A stretch of 64,000 bases of DNA from an uncultured Acidimicrobiaceae bacterium (GCA_903873395.1 CAIQOJ010000003.1:49201-113200), one strand, 5' to 3'. Numbered from the stretch's first letter, positions 51,204 to 60,717 are shown. Notes: generated by a model from the letters alone, not told the origin. Numbers and translations are program-made.

Positions 51204-54200
51204 TCAGGTCTGAATGGCGTTGGGCCCAAGCAAGACCCGCAGTTCGCCCATGAGGCCGCGGCTGCTGTCCACATTGAACTCCGAGGGGAGTCGAAGGACC
51301 TTTTTCCCGAGATCGAGGAGCACGGGCGAATGACCCGGATGTTCGGTCAACAGGCGCTTGAGGTCGTGAACCGTCCGGTCGGTCAGACTGCTGGGCGGCA
51401 GGGAGATACGAACATCGCGAGAACCATCAGCGACCAGTTCGGGTCGAGAAATGTCCATGCACACCAATTTCAGGCGATCGTCACGCATGTCGAGTCGAGC
51501 CTTCATCACAACGATGGCGTCGTCGTCGAGCAGGGCGCCGCACTCGGCCATGGTCTTGGGGAACACGAAGGCTTCGATCGAGGCGTTGAGATCCTCGAGG
51601 ACGAACGTGGCCATCAGGTCGCCCTTCTTGGTGTACTTCCTGGCGAGGTCGGTCACCACGCCTCCGACTACCCGCACGGCTCCTCCGCCTCCACCGCCGT
51701 CGTAGCCGGCCGATCCTGAAAGGTCAGGATCGTGGTCGAGGAGGTCGGCCAAGGTGCACTCGGTGAGTCGTGCCAGGGATCCCTCGAGCCCCATGAGGGG
51801 ATGATCGCTGATGTAGAGGCCGAGCATCTCCTTTTCGAAACTGAGGCGGAGGGACTTCTCGAACTCCGAATCAGGAATGGGGAGCCTCGTGTCGCCAAAG
51901 CCCGTGGTCTGCCCATCGGTGGTCTCTTCGATGGTGGCGAACAGTGACATCACGCCGGCATCGAGCTCACGGCGACGCTCGAGGGTTCGGTCAACGATCT
52001 CTTCGAAGACCAAGAAGAGGCCTTGACGAGGGTGGCCGAGGCTGTCGAACGCCCCGGCTTTGATCAGTGATTCGATCGTCCGCTTGTTGAGGACCTGGGG
52101 GTCGACCCGTTGGCAGAAGTCGTAGAAGTCGAGGAATGGCCCGCGTGCTTCTCGTTCGGTCTCGATGAGGGCGACGAGCGCTTCGCCGACATTGCGCACG
52201 GCTGCAAGTCCGAAGGTGATGGCGCCGGGCCCTGTAGTTGCTTTGGCGAGCGATGATTGCCCAGAAGTCGATGGTGGTTCGGATCCCGGGACGCTGTCGT
52301 CGAATGGCCGGGCATCGACCTGGTCTTCAGTTCCGCTTGCCGGGTGGATGGCCGCCGCCTCGGTCCGTTCGATCACCGTGAAGTCAGGGGTGAACTCGGC
52401 CAAGGAGCGGTTGACATCGGGAACGAGGACCTCGATGCCAAGCGCCCGGCATTCGCCGAGGTAGACAGCGGTCTTGTCCTTGTTGTCCTTGACCGAGGTC
52501 AGGAGGCTGGCCAGATACTCGACCGGGTAGTGGGCCTTCAGCCATGCCGTCTGATAGGCGATAAACCCGTAGCCATAGGAGTGCGACTTGTTGAAGGCGT
52601 AGTCAGCGAACGGCTCGATGATGTCGAAGAGGGCGGTTCCCAACTCGTCGCCGTAGTTGGCGGTGACGCATCCTGCGACGAACTTCTCGCGCTCGGCTTG
52701 AATCAGGGACCGGATCTTCTTTCCGCACGCCTTCCGCAAGTTGTCGGCTTCGGCCAGGCTGTAGCCGGCGAACTTCTGGGCCACTCGCATCACGGACTCT
52801 TGGTAGATCATCAGGCCATAGGTGTCGCCCAAGATCTCCTCGAGATCCGGATGGAGGTAGGTGACCGGCTTGCGGCCGTTCTTCCTGTCTGCGTAGTCCC
52901 GGTGCATATTGGCCGCCATGGGCCCGGGTCGGTAGAGGGCCACCAGGGCGGCGATGTCATCGAACGTCGTCGGGGCAAGTGACCGCATGAGTGAGCGCAT
53001 GGGTCCACCCTCGAGTTGGAAGACCCCCATGGAGTCGCCTCGCCGGAGCATGACGAAGGTCGGCTCGTCGTCCAGCGGGATGTTGTCGATGTCAGGCCGA
53101 CTTCCGGTGGACCCCTCGATGAGATCGAGGGCACGCTCGATGACCGAGAGGTTGCGTAGGCCGAGGAAGTCCATTTTGAGCAGCCCGAGGTCTTCGACTC
53201 CGTGCATCTCGTACTGGGTGACGATGGGAGCATCGTCGGGATTGCTGCTGTCCGGCTTGCGCTGGATGGGCAGGTACTCGGTCAGGGGCTGATCGGTGAT
53301 CACCACCGCCGCGGCATGGATGCCGTCACCTCGCCGCAGGCCCTCGAGCCCACGGGCGACATCGATGACTCGCTTCGCATCCGGGTCGGTGTCGTACATG
53401 GTGCGGAGTTCGCCGGCGGCAGCGAACCCGTCCTCGTAGCCCTCGGTCTTTTCCAGGCATGCGGCGAGCGGCGTGTCACGTCCCATCAAGAGCGGGGGCA
53501 TGGCCTTGGCGATCTTGTCGCCCACGATGTAGGGGAATCCGAGAACCCGTGATGCATCGCGTACTGCGGCCCGAGCCTTGATCGTGGAGAACGTGACGAT
53601 CTGGGCGACATGATCAGATCCGTAGCGCTCGGCGGCGTACTTGATCATGTCGCCGCGGTAGCGCTCGTCGAAGTCCATGTCGATGTCCGGCATCTGGATG
53701 CGACCGGGATTGAGGAATCGCTCGAAGAGGAGGTCGTACTTAATGGGGTCGAGGTCGACGATCTGGAGGCAGTAGGCGACGCAGCACCCGGCCGCCGATC
53801 CGCGACCAGGGCCGACTCGGATGCCTCGAGCTCGTGCGAACCGGATCAGGTCCCAGACCACCAAGAAGTAGGCGGAGAATCCCATCTCGGAGATCACGCC
53901 CAACTCGTAGTCCAACCGCTCCATGACCTCAGCGGGGAGCGGCATGCCGTAGCGCTCCTTGGCGCCTTCGATGCTGAGATTCCGGAGGTAGGCGTCGGCC
54001 CGCACTTCGTAGGTCTCGCCGATGAACTCATCGGGCACAGGGAACTGGGGGAGGCTGGGGCGCCCGAAGCTGATCTCCACATTGGCTCGCTCAGCGATGA
54101 GGAGCGTGTTGTCACACGCCTCGGGGATCTCCGAGAAGAGATGGCGCATTTCCGCTGCCGACTTGAGGTAGTGCTCTTGGCCCTCGAACTTGAACCTCTT

Positions 54201-54944
54201 CGGGTCGTCGATGAGCGCACCGGTCTGCACGCAGAGGAGTGCGTCGTGGGCGACGTGGTCCTCGCGGTGGGTGTAGTGGCTGTCATTGGTGGCCAGAAGT
54301 GGGGCCCCGATGCGGCGGGCAATCTCCACGAGGGCCGGATTGGTCTTGTGTTGCTCGGGAAGACCGTGGTCTTGGACTTCTACGAACAGGTTTCCCTTGC
54401 CGAAGATGTCCTGGAGGCGACCAGCCAGCCTCTCCGCCTTCAACTGATCGTCGGCGAGGAGTGCTTGCAGGACGACCCCTCCAAGGCACCCCGTCGTGGC
54501 AATGAGGCCCTTGGCGTGGCGTTCGAGGAGCTCCCAGTCGAGCCGGGGCTTGTAGTAGTAGCCCTCGAGATACGCCGCCGATGAGAGCTTCAAGAGGTTG
54601 CGATACCCCTCGTTGGACTCAGCGAGCAGGGTCAGGTGGTAGTAGAGCTTCTCGCCGCCACCGGTGTCGCCACCCGTGTCGTCAACCTTGCCTCGTCGGA
54701 CCGGCCGTTCGTGCCGGGATTCGCCGGCCATGTAGGCCTCGGTGCCGATGATGGGGTTGATGCCGGCTTTGCGGCACGCGGCGTAGAAGTCGAGAACGCC
54801 ATACATGTTGCCGTGGTCGGTGATGCCGAGCGCTGGCTGTCCGTCTTCTACCGCGGCCTGGACTAGGTCCTTCACTCGTGCGGCACCATCGAGCATGGAG
54901 AATTCCGTGTGGGTGTGCAGGTGGGTGAACGACCGTGACGACAC
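51204..54944 (-). CDS. dnaE: DNA polymerase III alpha subunit DnaE
   Basis: Replicative polymerase of the C family. N-terminal PHP domain (THLHTHTEFSMLDGA), palm with PDIDMDFDER (catalytic Asp about residues 418-425), fingers and tandem HhH, then an OB domain near the C-terminus (VRVVGGVVTDLARKYTKKG). A 45-residue Ser/Pro/Asp-rich insertion interrupts the region before ITFGLAAVRNVG. 1246 aa. GTG 54944 follows GGAGGAGCAGGAG; a TATCGT -10 candidate lies at 55026-55021. DnaE1 type. The 270-bp upstream spacer has no gene. Confidence 0.96.
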   Translation of the reverse strand: MSSRSFTHLHTHTEFSMLDGAARVKDLVQAAVEDGQPALGITDHGNMYGVLDFYAACRKAGINPIIGTEAYMAGESRHERPVRRGKVDDTGGDTGGGEKLYYHLTLLAESNEGYRNLLKLSSAAYLEGYYYKPRLDWELLERHAKGLIATTGCLGGVVLQALLADDQLKAERLAGRLQDIFGKGNLFVEVQDHGLPEQHKTNPALVEIARRIGAPLLATNDSHYTHREDHVAHDALLCVQTGALIDDPKRFKFEGQEHYLKSAAEMRHLFSEIPEACDNTLLIAERANVEISFGRPSLPQFPVPDEFIGETYEVRADAYLRNLSIEGAKERYGMPLPAEVMERLDYELGVISEMGFSAYFLVVWDLIRFARARGIRVGPGRGSAAGCCVAYCLQIVDLDPIKYDLLFERFLNPGRIQMPDIDMDFDERYRGDMIKYAAERYGSDHVAQIVTFSTIKARAAVRDASRVLGFPYIVGDKIAKAMPPLLMGRDTPLAACLEKTEGYEDGFAAAGELRTMYDTDPDAKRVIDVARGLEGLRRGDGIHAAAVVITDQPLTEYLPIQRKPDSSNPDDAPIVTQYEMHGVEDLGLLKMDFLGLRNLSVIERALDLIEGSTGSRPDIDNIPLDDEPTFVMLRRGDSMGVFQLEGGPMRSLMRSLAPTTFDDIAALVALYRPGPMAANMHRDYADRKNGRKPVTYLHPDLEEILGDTYGLMIYQESVMRVAQKFAGYSLAEADNLRKACGKKIRSLIQAEREKFVAGCVTANYGDELGTALFDIIEPFADYAFNKSHSYGYGFIAYQTAWLKAHYPVEYLASLLTSVKDNKDKTAVYLGECRALGIEVLVPDVNRSLAEFTPDFTVIERTEAAAIHPASGTEDQVDARPFDDSVPGSEPPSTSGQSSLAKATTGPGAITFGLAAVRNVGEALVALIETEREARGPFLDFYDFCQRVDPQVLNKRTIESLIKAGAFDSLGHPRQGLFLVFEEIVDRTLERRRELDAGVMSLFATIEETTDGQTTGFGDTRLPIPDSEFEKSLRLSFEKEMLGLYISDHPLMGLEGSLARLTECTLADLLDHDPDLSGSAGYDGGGGGGAVRVVGGVVTDLARKYTKKGDLMATFVLEDLNASIEAFVFPKTMAECGALLDDDAIVVMKARLDMRDDRLKLVCMDISRPELVADGSRDVRISLPPSSLTDRTVHDLKRLLTEHPGHSPVLLDLGKKVLRLPSEFNVDSSRGLMGELRVLLGPNAIQT

Positions 54945-55214
54945 TGTCTCCTGCTCCTCCCAATTCGGTTCCCGATGCTCCTGCCACGGGCCGTGGAGGA
55001 GTTACAGGAGTGTGATTTCGACGATAGCGCGCCGGTGTGACGGATGAGGAGGGGACCGTCTGACCTGGGACGCAGTGCTCTGACATGGCTCGGGCGAGCG
55101 ATGTGGTGCCCGCAGAGGCCGGAGAGCGGGGCATCGATGCACCCTTTTCGGGCACGCCGTTGTCAGGCGGTCACCTCGATGGTCGGCCCGTGAGGCCCGC
55201 CTCGGTTGCCAGCC

Positions 55215-55775
55215 CTAGAGGTAGGTGCCGGGCCGACCCTCGGTGGGATCGCTGCCGGGGAGCGATCGCTGCCTCATCTCGTCCAACTGGGCCCGGGCGG
55301 CAACCTGCTGGGCGACCAGGGTGGCTTGGATCCCATGGAAGAGACCCTCCAGCCAACCGACCAGTTGGGCATGCGCCACGCGGAGTTCGGCATCAGAAGG
55401 CGTTGCTGCATCGAACGGGATCGACACCCGATCGAGCTCGGCCGCCAGGTCGGGCGAGAGGCCGTCGGCGAGCTCACGCACCGACTGCTCGTAGATCTCC
55501 CGCAGCCGCCCACGACTGGCCTCGTCGAGCGGGGCGAGGCGAACTTCCTCGAGGAGCTGCTTGACCATCGAACCGATGCGCAGGAGTTTGGCCGGCTGCT
55601 CGATCGATTCCTTCGGGCCGCCATCCTCATCGGCTCCCTCGAGAAGGTCGGTGCCGTCGACCGTTGTTCCCGATGGTGAGGCCAGTAGTGCCGCTGCGGC
55701 ATCGGGATCTACCAACTCAGGCCGGAGGGGGTTGGCGTTGGATCCGGGCTCGGTCGGGGGTGTGGCAGTACTCAC
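55215..55775 (-). CDS. bpa: Bacterial proteasome activator Bpa/PafE
   Basis: Ring-shaped ATP-independent activator that opens the actinobacterial 20S proteasome. The conserved core runs from RIGSMVKQLLEEVRLAPLD through QLVGWLEGLFHGIQATL, and the protein ends GTYL, matching the GQYL tail that docks between proteasome alpha subunits. 186 aa. GTG overlaps the upstream phosphodiesterase stop (GTGA) and has GGAGGAGA upstream. It implies that this organism has prcA/prcB elsewhere. The first 60 residues are low complexity. Confidence 0.92.
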   Translation of the reverse strand: MSTATPPTEPGSNANPLRPELVDPDAAAALLASPSGTTVDGTDLLEGADEDGGPKESIEQPAKLLRIGSMVKQLLEEVRLAPLDEASRGRLREIYEQSVRELADGLSPDLAAELDRVSIPFDAATPSDAELRVAHAQLVGWLEGLFHGIQATLVAQQVAARAQLDEMRQRSLPGSDPTEGRPGTYL

Positions 55776-56956
55776 AGGTTGTCTCCTCCAATGGCCAGCA
55801 AGGGCACGAGCATCTCATCAGCCGTGAGTGATCCGTGGCGACAGCAGAGGCGGTTCTCACCGGTGTCGGCCGGATCGGCAAAGGCGATGGGTTGGTGAGG
55901 CACCAGGACGACGTCACCCAGCCGAGCCTCATGCTCCTTGGTTATGCCGGCACCGAACCAACCCTCATCGATGGCCTGGAGGCGCGAGCGGATCCAGCTG
56001 GATTCTCCGTAGCGCTCCTGGACGACATCAACGAGATCGGCGTCGGCGCCATGGTGGGCGTGAAGCCAGCGGAAGCGTCCTTCGCCCGAGACGAAGCGGA
56101 TCATGGCCATGGGCTCACGACCGAGGACCTCAACGGCGCTTCCAACTTCGATCTGTCCATGGTCGGCTGTTACGACCAACACGGCGTCTCTGGGTAGTTG
56201 GGCGGCCACGTCGGACACCATCTGATCGACAGAGCGCAGCTCGGCGTCGTAGTGGTCGCCAAAGCCGTGGGCGTGAGCAACACGATCGATTCCGTCGTAG
56301 TAGGCGTAGATCAGGGGTGCTCCAGACGTAACGGCACGACCTACTTCGACGGCTAACGACGACTGCACTCGATAGTCGTGGAGCGGGGCGTCACCAAGAT
56401 GGGCGGCAGTGAAGCCCGTCCCGCCGAAGTCGGCTTTGGACACCACGGGGACGGGCTGGGATGCACCCCGGAAAGGCATCTGTGGCTGGTAATCCGCTAC
56501 CCGCAGGATGTTTCGGGCGTCGATCCCGGCTCCGGGACCGAGCGTCCAACGAAGCATGTTCATGATCTGGTCCCCTTCGGCCAAGCGATAGCCGAGGATG
56601 CCGTGCTGAGCCGGGGGCGTTCCCGTAGTGATGGATGTCAGCGCGGCTGCAGTGGTGGTGGGGGCCACTGAGGTGATGGGGTTGGCCATGCCAACGGCGG
56701 CGCAGAGGGTCGGCGCCAGCTGGGGCCGGTCGCGCAGCTGTTGCCACCCGAGCCCATCGATGACCAAGAGGACGACTTGGCGGGCAGTATGCACGGGTGA
56801 AGGGATCCAACTCGCCGAGAGGTTCTCTCGGGAGCCTGAGTCTTCTGCCTGCCCACGGTTGATGATGGCAGGCACGACATCAGCGATCGATCCCTGACCG
56901 TATGCGGGCAGGATCGGCTCAATCGTCGAAGTCGACGTGGAAGTGGCAAGGCTCAC
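55772..56956 (-). CDS. Alkaline phosphatase superfamily protein (nucleotide pyrophosphatase/phosphodiesterase type)
   Basis: Metal-dependent phosphodiesterase fold: LLVIDGLGWQQL (first metal Asp), SVAPTTTAAALTSITTG (nucleophile Thr), YYDGIDRVAHAHG, VVTADHGQIEVG and the late LHAHHGAD/CCRHGSLT His residues. 394 aa, no signal peptide. Family members cleave nucleotides, lipids or phosphonates; substrate unknown. It is translationally coupled to the proteasome activator, a pairing whose meaning is not obvious. GTG 56956 is set by a TACAGT box. Confidence 0.88.
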   Translation of the reverse strand: MSLATSTSTSTIEPILPAYGQGSIADVVPAIINRGQAEDSGSRENLSASWIPSPVHTARQVVLLVIDGLGWQQLRDRPQLAPTLCAAVGMANPITSVAPTTTAAALTSITTGTPPAQHGILGYRLAEGDQIMNMLRWTLGPGAGIDARNILRVADYQPQMPFRGASQPVPVVSKADFGGTGFTAAHLGDAPLHDYRVQSSLAVEVGRAVTSGAPLIYAYYDGIDRVAHAHGFGDHYDAELRSVDQMVSDVAAQLPRDAVLVVTADHGQIEVGSAVEVLGREPMAMIRFVSGEGRFRWLHAHHGADADLVDVVQERYGESSWIRSRLQAIDEGWFGAGITKEHEARLGDVVLVPHQPIAFADPADTGENRLCCRHGSLTADEMLVPLLAIGGDNL

Positions 56957-56962
56957 GAGTTG

Positions 56963-56968
56963 ACTGTA
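56963..56968 (-). promoter_or_regulatory. -10 box TACAGT for leaderless phosphodiesterase-bpa mRNA
   Basis: Minus-strand TACAGT (56968 to 56963), 6-nt spacer, GTG 56956. Confidence 0.55.
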
Positions 56969-57020
56969 GGCGAGCCAGGCCGTGGTGCGGGGTTGGGCAC
57001 GGCCAAATCCTTGGGGAACC

Positions 57021-57076
57021 CTCGCCTCGAAGTCCTCGCCTCGAAGTCCTCGCCTCGAAACTCTCGCCTCGAAACT
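57021..57076. repeat. Four 14-bp tandem repeats upstream of the phosphodiesterase gene
   Basis: CTCGCCTCGAAGTC occurs at 57021 and 57035, then CTCGCCTCGAAACT at 57049 and 57063, and a partial copy follows. The pairwise variants suggest duplication in two steps. No spacers, so not CRISPR. Confidence 0.9.
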
Positions 57077-57165
57077 CTCGCTCTGGGGAACCTATGACTC
57101 AGGAACCCATGCCTCATAGGGCGGAGATCGATCAACACGGGCCACCGAAGGGACCCGGTGGCGGC

Positions 57166-57888
57166 TCAACTGCGCGGGAGGATGGCCCGCACGGTCTTGT
57201 AGCAGTGTCCGTCGCGTGGAGAACTGACGGCCGCCATCAAATACGTTGGCTTGAACCCGAGGGCCGCAGCCAGATCCTTCCCGAGGAGGCGGTCACGGCG
57301 AGCGACGTCCAGCGTCCTCTCCAGTTGAGGATCTTCTACAGGCAACCAGTTGTCACTGCGTCCCCACCCGAATCGGACCCAGGTGGTCCGGTCGCCGATT
57401 CGGCGAAACAGGACGGGACCCTTGGTGGGTTCGATGAGGGCAAGCGACGGCCGGTAGCCACGGAACTCCCAATAGGGGGCCGCAGCCCCCGGGAAGCCGA
57501 GTACGTGCTCTTCGATCGGGGCACTCAGTCGGGTGAGGAGTTGGCGAACGTTCCGTCCATGCAGCGTCCCGAGGTGACGTGGAAGACCGATGGCGGTGAC
57601 GGCCTCGGGTTGGGCCAGATCGTCGCGTTCTGGTTCATCGGCAAGTTGGGTTTCGACGACGTCGAAGGGGGCCAGGTCCGGCTGGTGTTCGGCCGGCCAT
57701 GCCACTCGGACCCGAACCATGGCACCCGAGGCAAGGTCGATTCCGGTGGTGTCTTCAACGTGGCAGGCCAAAACGAGCAGCGTCAACGTCGTGCCGCCCT
57801 CGATGGCCACCTGATCGCGCCGCTTCACAGCACGGGCGACATCTCGGGCTGTGCCGTTGCGCGGGGTCCTCGTTGACCGTTGGGCCAT
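57166..57888 (-). CDS. Hypothetical protein coupled to the YyaL-type gene
   Basis: 240 residues; ATG 57888 overlaps the upstream stop as TGATG. Basic start, then an alpha/beta-looking middle (TLTLLVLACHVEDTTGIDLASG; PYWEFRGYRPSLALI; WVRFGWGRSDNWLPVEDP). No membrane segment or known motif is recognised. The tight coupling suggests a shared task with the DUF255 protein. Possibly lineage-specific. Confidence 0.7.
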   Translation of the reverse strand: MAQRSTRTPRNGTARDVARAVKRRDQVAIEGGTTLTLLVLACHVEDTTGIDLASGAMVRVRVAWPAEHQPDLAPFDVVETQLADEPERDDLAQPEAVTAIGLPRHLGTLHGRNVRQLLTRLSAPIEEHVLGFPGAAAPYWEFRGYRPSLALIEPTKGPVLFRRIGDRTTWVRFGWGRSDNWLPVEDPQLERTLDVARRDRLLGKDLAAALGFKPTYLMAAVSSPRDGHCYKTVRAILPRS

Positions 57889-59966
57889 CACGCTTCCTTG
57901 TCTAGCGGATTGTTTGGGGCTGGCGTCCATGCAGAGGGACGTTCGGCCTGGAGCAGTTGTGTGGCCAGCGTGGTGGCATCACTGGCTGGGAGCAAGCAGG
58001 TGAAGCCATGACAGACGTAGGCGGCACCAGCCGGTCGTTCGGCCCAGAGCGGTGATCCGGTCGACTCGCCCCAGGCCAGCACGGCCCCGGGACGCCAGGT
58101 GCGCCGGTATTCGTCAACGAGGTCAGGGCGGTCACCCACGATCACTACCTCGGTGCCACCCCGGCCGAGGAGATAGGCGGCCTGCACGGAATGAGCAAAG
58201 GCCGTGGGATGGCGGGGGAGAAGGCCTCCGATTCGCTCCATCACCCGCCTGGCTTCAGTTCGGCATCGTTCGTCGCCCGTCAGCATCCCGAGCCGGGTAA
58301 GTGCCATGGCGGCCACGGCGTTGGCGGAAGGTGTGGCTCCGTCGAAGACATCTTTGGTGCGCACGATCAGTTGTTCTGCGTCGGCAGCCACGGTGAAGAA
58401 GCCCCCCTCCACCGGATCGACGAAGTGGTCGATGAGGACATGGGCGACGTCAAGGGCGCGCTCAGTCCAGAGGGCCTCTCCGGTGAGCTCGCCGAGTCGG
58501 GTAAAGCAATCCACCAGCCACGCATGATCGGCGGCGAAGGCGGCGATCCGTGCGCCACCGCCGGCCTGCCAACTACGCAGCCAGCGACCGTCTGGGCCTC
58601 GCAGGTTCTCCCACAAGAAGTCACCCGTGGCGATGGCAGCCGATGTCCATGTTTCATTCCCGGTGGCACCAGCCGCCTCGGCCAGCGCTGAAGCCCACAT
58701 GGCATTCCATTCGGTCAAAACCTTGTCATCAAGTCCGGGCCGGATCCGTTCGGATCGTGCGGCCAAAAGGTGACGGCGACCTGCTTCGACCTCGATGGGT
58801 CCGACGAGCGGCGCCCCGACGGGCCGATGCAGGATCGTTGATCCCTCGAAGTTCCCTTCCGTGGTGACACCGAACCATGCGCCCACCGCGTCGGCGTTCA
58901 CCGGGTCGACGTCGGCCACCTGATCGGGCGTCCATGTATAGAAGAGGCCTTCGACGCCTTCGGAGTCAGCGTCTTCCGCAGAGTGGATGCCGCCGTGTTC
59001 GGTGGTCAGATCGCGCAGTACGTAGGTGGCGATGCCGTCGACGACTTCGAGGTAGCGGGCGTCACCCGTGACCTGCCATCCGTGGAGATAGGAGCGAAGC
59101 AGGCCGGCCTGGTCGTAGAGCATCTTCTCGAAATGAGGCACGAGCCATCGGCGGTCGGTGGCGTAGCGGGCGAATCCGCCGCCGAGGTGATCGTGCATGC
59201 CCCCGGCTGCCATGGCATCGAGGGTGCGTATGGCCATACCCTCGGCTGCTTCTCGACCAGGGCCGGCGGGAAGAGTCAGGACCCGGAGCAAGGCGAGATC
59301 GATCAGTGACGGTTGGGGGAACTTCGGTGCTGCACCGAATCCGCCCCATTCGGGATCGAAGCGTCGGTGGAGTTCTTCGACGGCGAGACCCAAGAGGCCA
59401 TGGGTATCTCCGTCCATGTCCAACGCCGATGGGTCGGCATCGTGGGCAGGAAGGACGCTGCGCGACTCGATGGCGGAGGCAAGTTCGTCAGCCTGCTTGT
59501 CGACGTCGCCACGGCGATTGGCCCAGACGTCGGTCAAGGCATGGAGCACCGTCGTGAAGGATGACATCCCCGGGCGGTCCTCGGGTGGGAAGTAGGTGCC
59601 ACCGAAGAACGGTCGCCGATCCGGGGTGAGAAAGACCGTCATCGGCCACCCTCCGGACCCGGTCATTGCTTGCACCGCTTCCATGTAGACCGCATCGACG
59701 TCCGGCCGCTCTTCCCTGTCGACCTTGATACTCACGAACCCGGCGTTGAGTAGGTCGGCAATGGCGGGATCTTCAAAGGATTCATGGGCCATGACATGGC
59801 ACCAGTGGCATGCCGAGTAGCCGATGGACAAGAAAATGGGTCGGTCCAAGGCAGCGGCCTCGGCGAACGCCTCGTCGTCCCAGAGATACCAATCCACCGG
59901 GTTGGTGCGATGCTGCACCAAGTAAGGGGAGAGCTCGCCTATGGGAGTGTCTCTGATCAGGGGCAA
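57888..59966 (-). CDS. Thioredoxin-domain/DUF255 protein (YyaL/SSP411 family)
   Basis: 692 residues: an N-terminal thioredoxin-like domain starting SPYLVQHRTNPVDWYLWDDEAF with CHWCHVM (Cys53, Cys56), followed by an (alpha/alpha)6 toroid resembling sugar epimerases/glycosidases (HDHLGGGFARYATDRRWLVPHFEKMLYDQ; DKVLTEWNAMW). Function is unproven in bacteria. TTG 59966 has GGAGGA 8 nt upstream. The first 17 codons and about 60 nt of leader recur as a truncated copy near 62389. Confidence 0.92.
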   Translation of the reverse strand: MPLIRDTPIGELSPYLVQHRTNPVDWYLWDDEAFAEAAALDRPIFLSIGYSACHWCHVMAHESFEDPAIADLLNAGFVSIKVDREERPDVDAVYMEAVQAMTGSGGWPMTVFLTPDRRPFFGGTYFPPEDRPGMSSFTTVLHALTDVWANRRGDVDKQADELASAIESRSVLPAHDADPSALDMDGDTHGLLGLAVEELHRRFDPEWGGFGAAPKFPQPSLIDLALLRVLTLPAGPGREAAEGMAIRTLDAMAAGGMHDHLGGGFARYATDRRWLVPHFEKMLYDQAGLLRSYLHGWQVTGDARYLEVVDGIATYVLRDLTTEHGGIHSAEDADSEGVEGLFYTWTPDQVADVDPVNADAVGAWFGVTTEGNFEGSTILHRPVGAPLVGPIEVEAGRRHLLAARSERIRPGLDDKVLTEWNAMWASALAEAAGATGNETWTSAAIATGDFLWENLRGPDGRWLRSWQAGGGARIAAFAADHAWLVDCFTRLGELTGEALWTERALDVAHVLIDHFVDPVEGGFFTVAADAEQLIVRTKDVFDGATPSANAVAAMALTRLGMLTGDERCRTEARRVMERIGGLLPRHPTAFAHSVQAAYLLGRGGTEVVIVGDRPDLVDEYRRTWRPGAVLAWGESTGSPLWAERPAGAAYVCHGFTCLLPASDATTLATQLLQAERPSAWTPAPNNPLDKEA

Positions 59967-60229
59967 GGCGCTCGTCCTCCGTCGTCGGCCGGGACCGGCG
60001 TGTCCCGTCCAGAGTTAAATCTACGGCGCCCGTGCCGCTCCCCAGCCGAACCATCCGGCCAGATCACACTCACCTGGCATCGTCCGCTCATGCGTTCCCT
60101 GGGCCCTGGTCACTCGGTTGCCCAGTGGTGAGCTACTCCAGGTCGGCGGAACCGCCCGATGGGGTGCCGATCAGTCTGGACGAGGCCCCAGAGCTGAAGC
60201 AGTCCTCGAGGACTCTCGAGACGTCCTGA

Positions 60230-60487
60230 TCTCTGCGGACCACCTATCGGTCCTGGCGCAGGTCGTGCATCAGATCAGGCTTCTGGGTTCCAGGCTCGGT
60301 TGCGATCAACGAGAGCCACATAGCAGGTGACCTCCTGCGGACGAGCGAGGCGGCGCACCGTCTGGATGTTCCAACCAAGGCGCTACTAGACCTTGGGTGG
60401 CACCGACGGATGCGCTACGAGATGGTCGATGGACTGTCGCCCATTCCGGCTGGCGCCCTCATGGACTACCAGGCGAACGTGACCTAG
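60230..60487 (+). pseudogene. Remnant with excisionase/MerR-type helix-turn-helix (HTH_17-like)
   Basis: An 85-codon stretch lacks a good start codon yet encodes LLRTSEAAHRLDVPTKALL, then RMRYEMVDGLSPIPAGALMDY, closely following the SEAA.xLGV...RVGG..xIP..ALxxF pattern of excisionase-family DNA-binding domains. It may be the tail of a decayed regulator or excisionase. The rest of 59967-60717 (about 750 bp) contains no convincing gene, fitting a degraded accessory segment. Confidence 0.45.
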
Positions 60488-60717
60488 ACGCCTCGATCAT
60501 CGGGACCGAGGGCAACGGGCGGAAGGGTGCCCCCGACCGGCATGTCAGTGGAGCGATCTCTAGGGGGAGTCGCCGACGATGCGAGGCGCTAGTCCAGCAG
60601 GCCACCTGGTGATAGGGAAGCGGGTGGACCTCCCGGCGCCGACGCGAATCCGGGCGACGCCATCGTGGGCAGAGACCGCAGGGGCTGGTCATCTGACTGC
60701 AGTTAGTCCTGCGGAGC

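Noticed and set aside
57021..57076. CRISPR-like array
   Set aside because: Units are contiguous without spacers and no cas genes are present.
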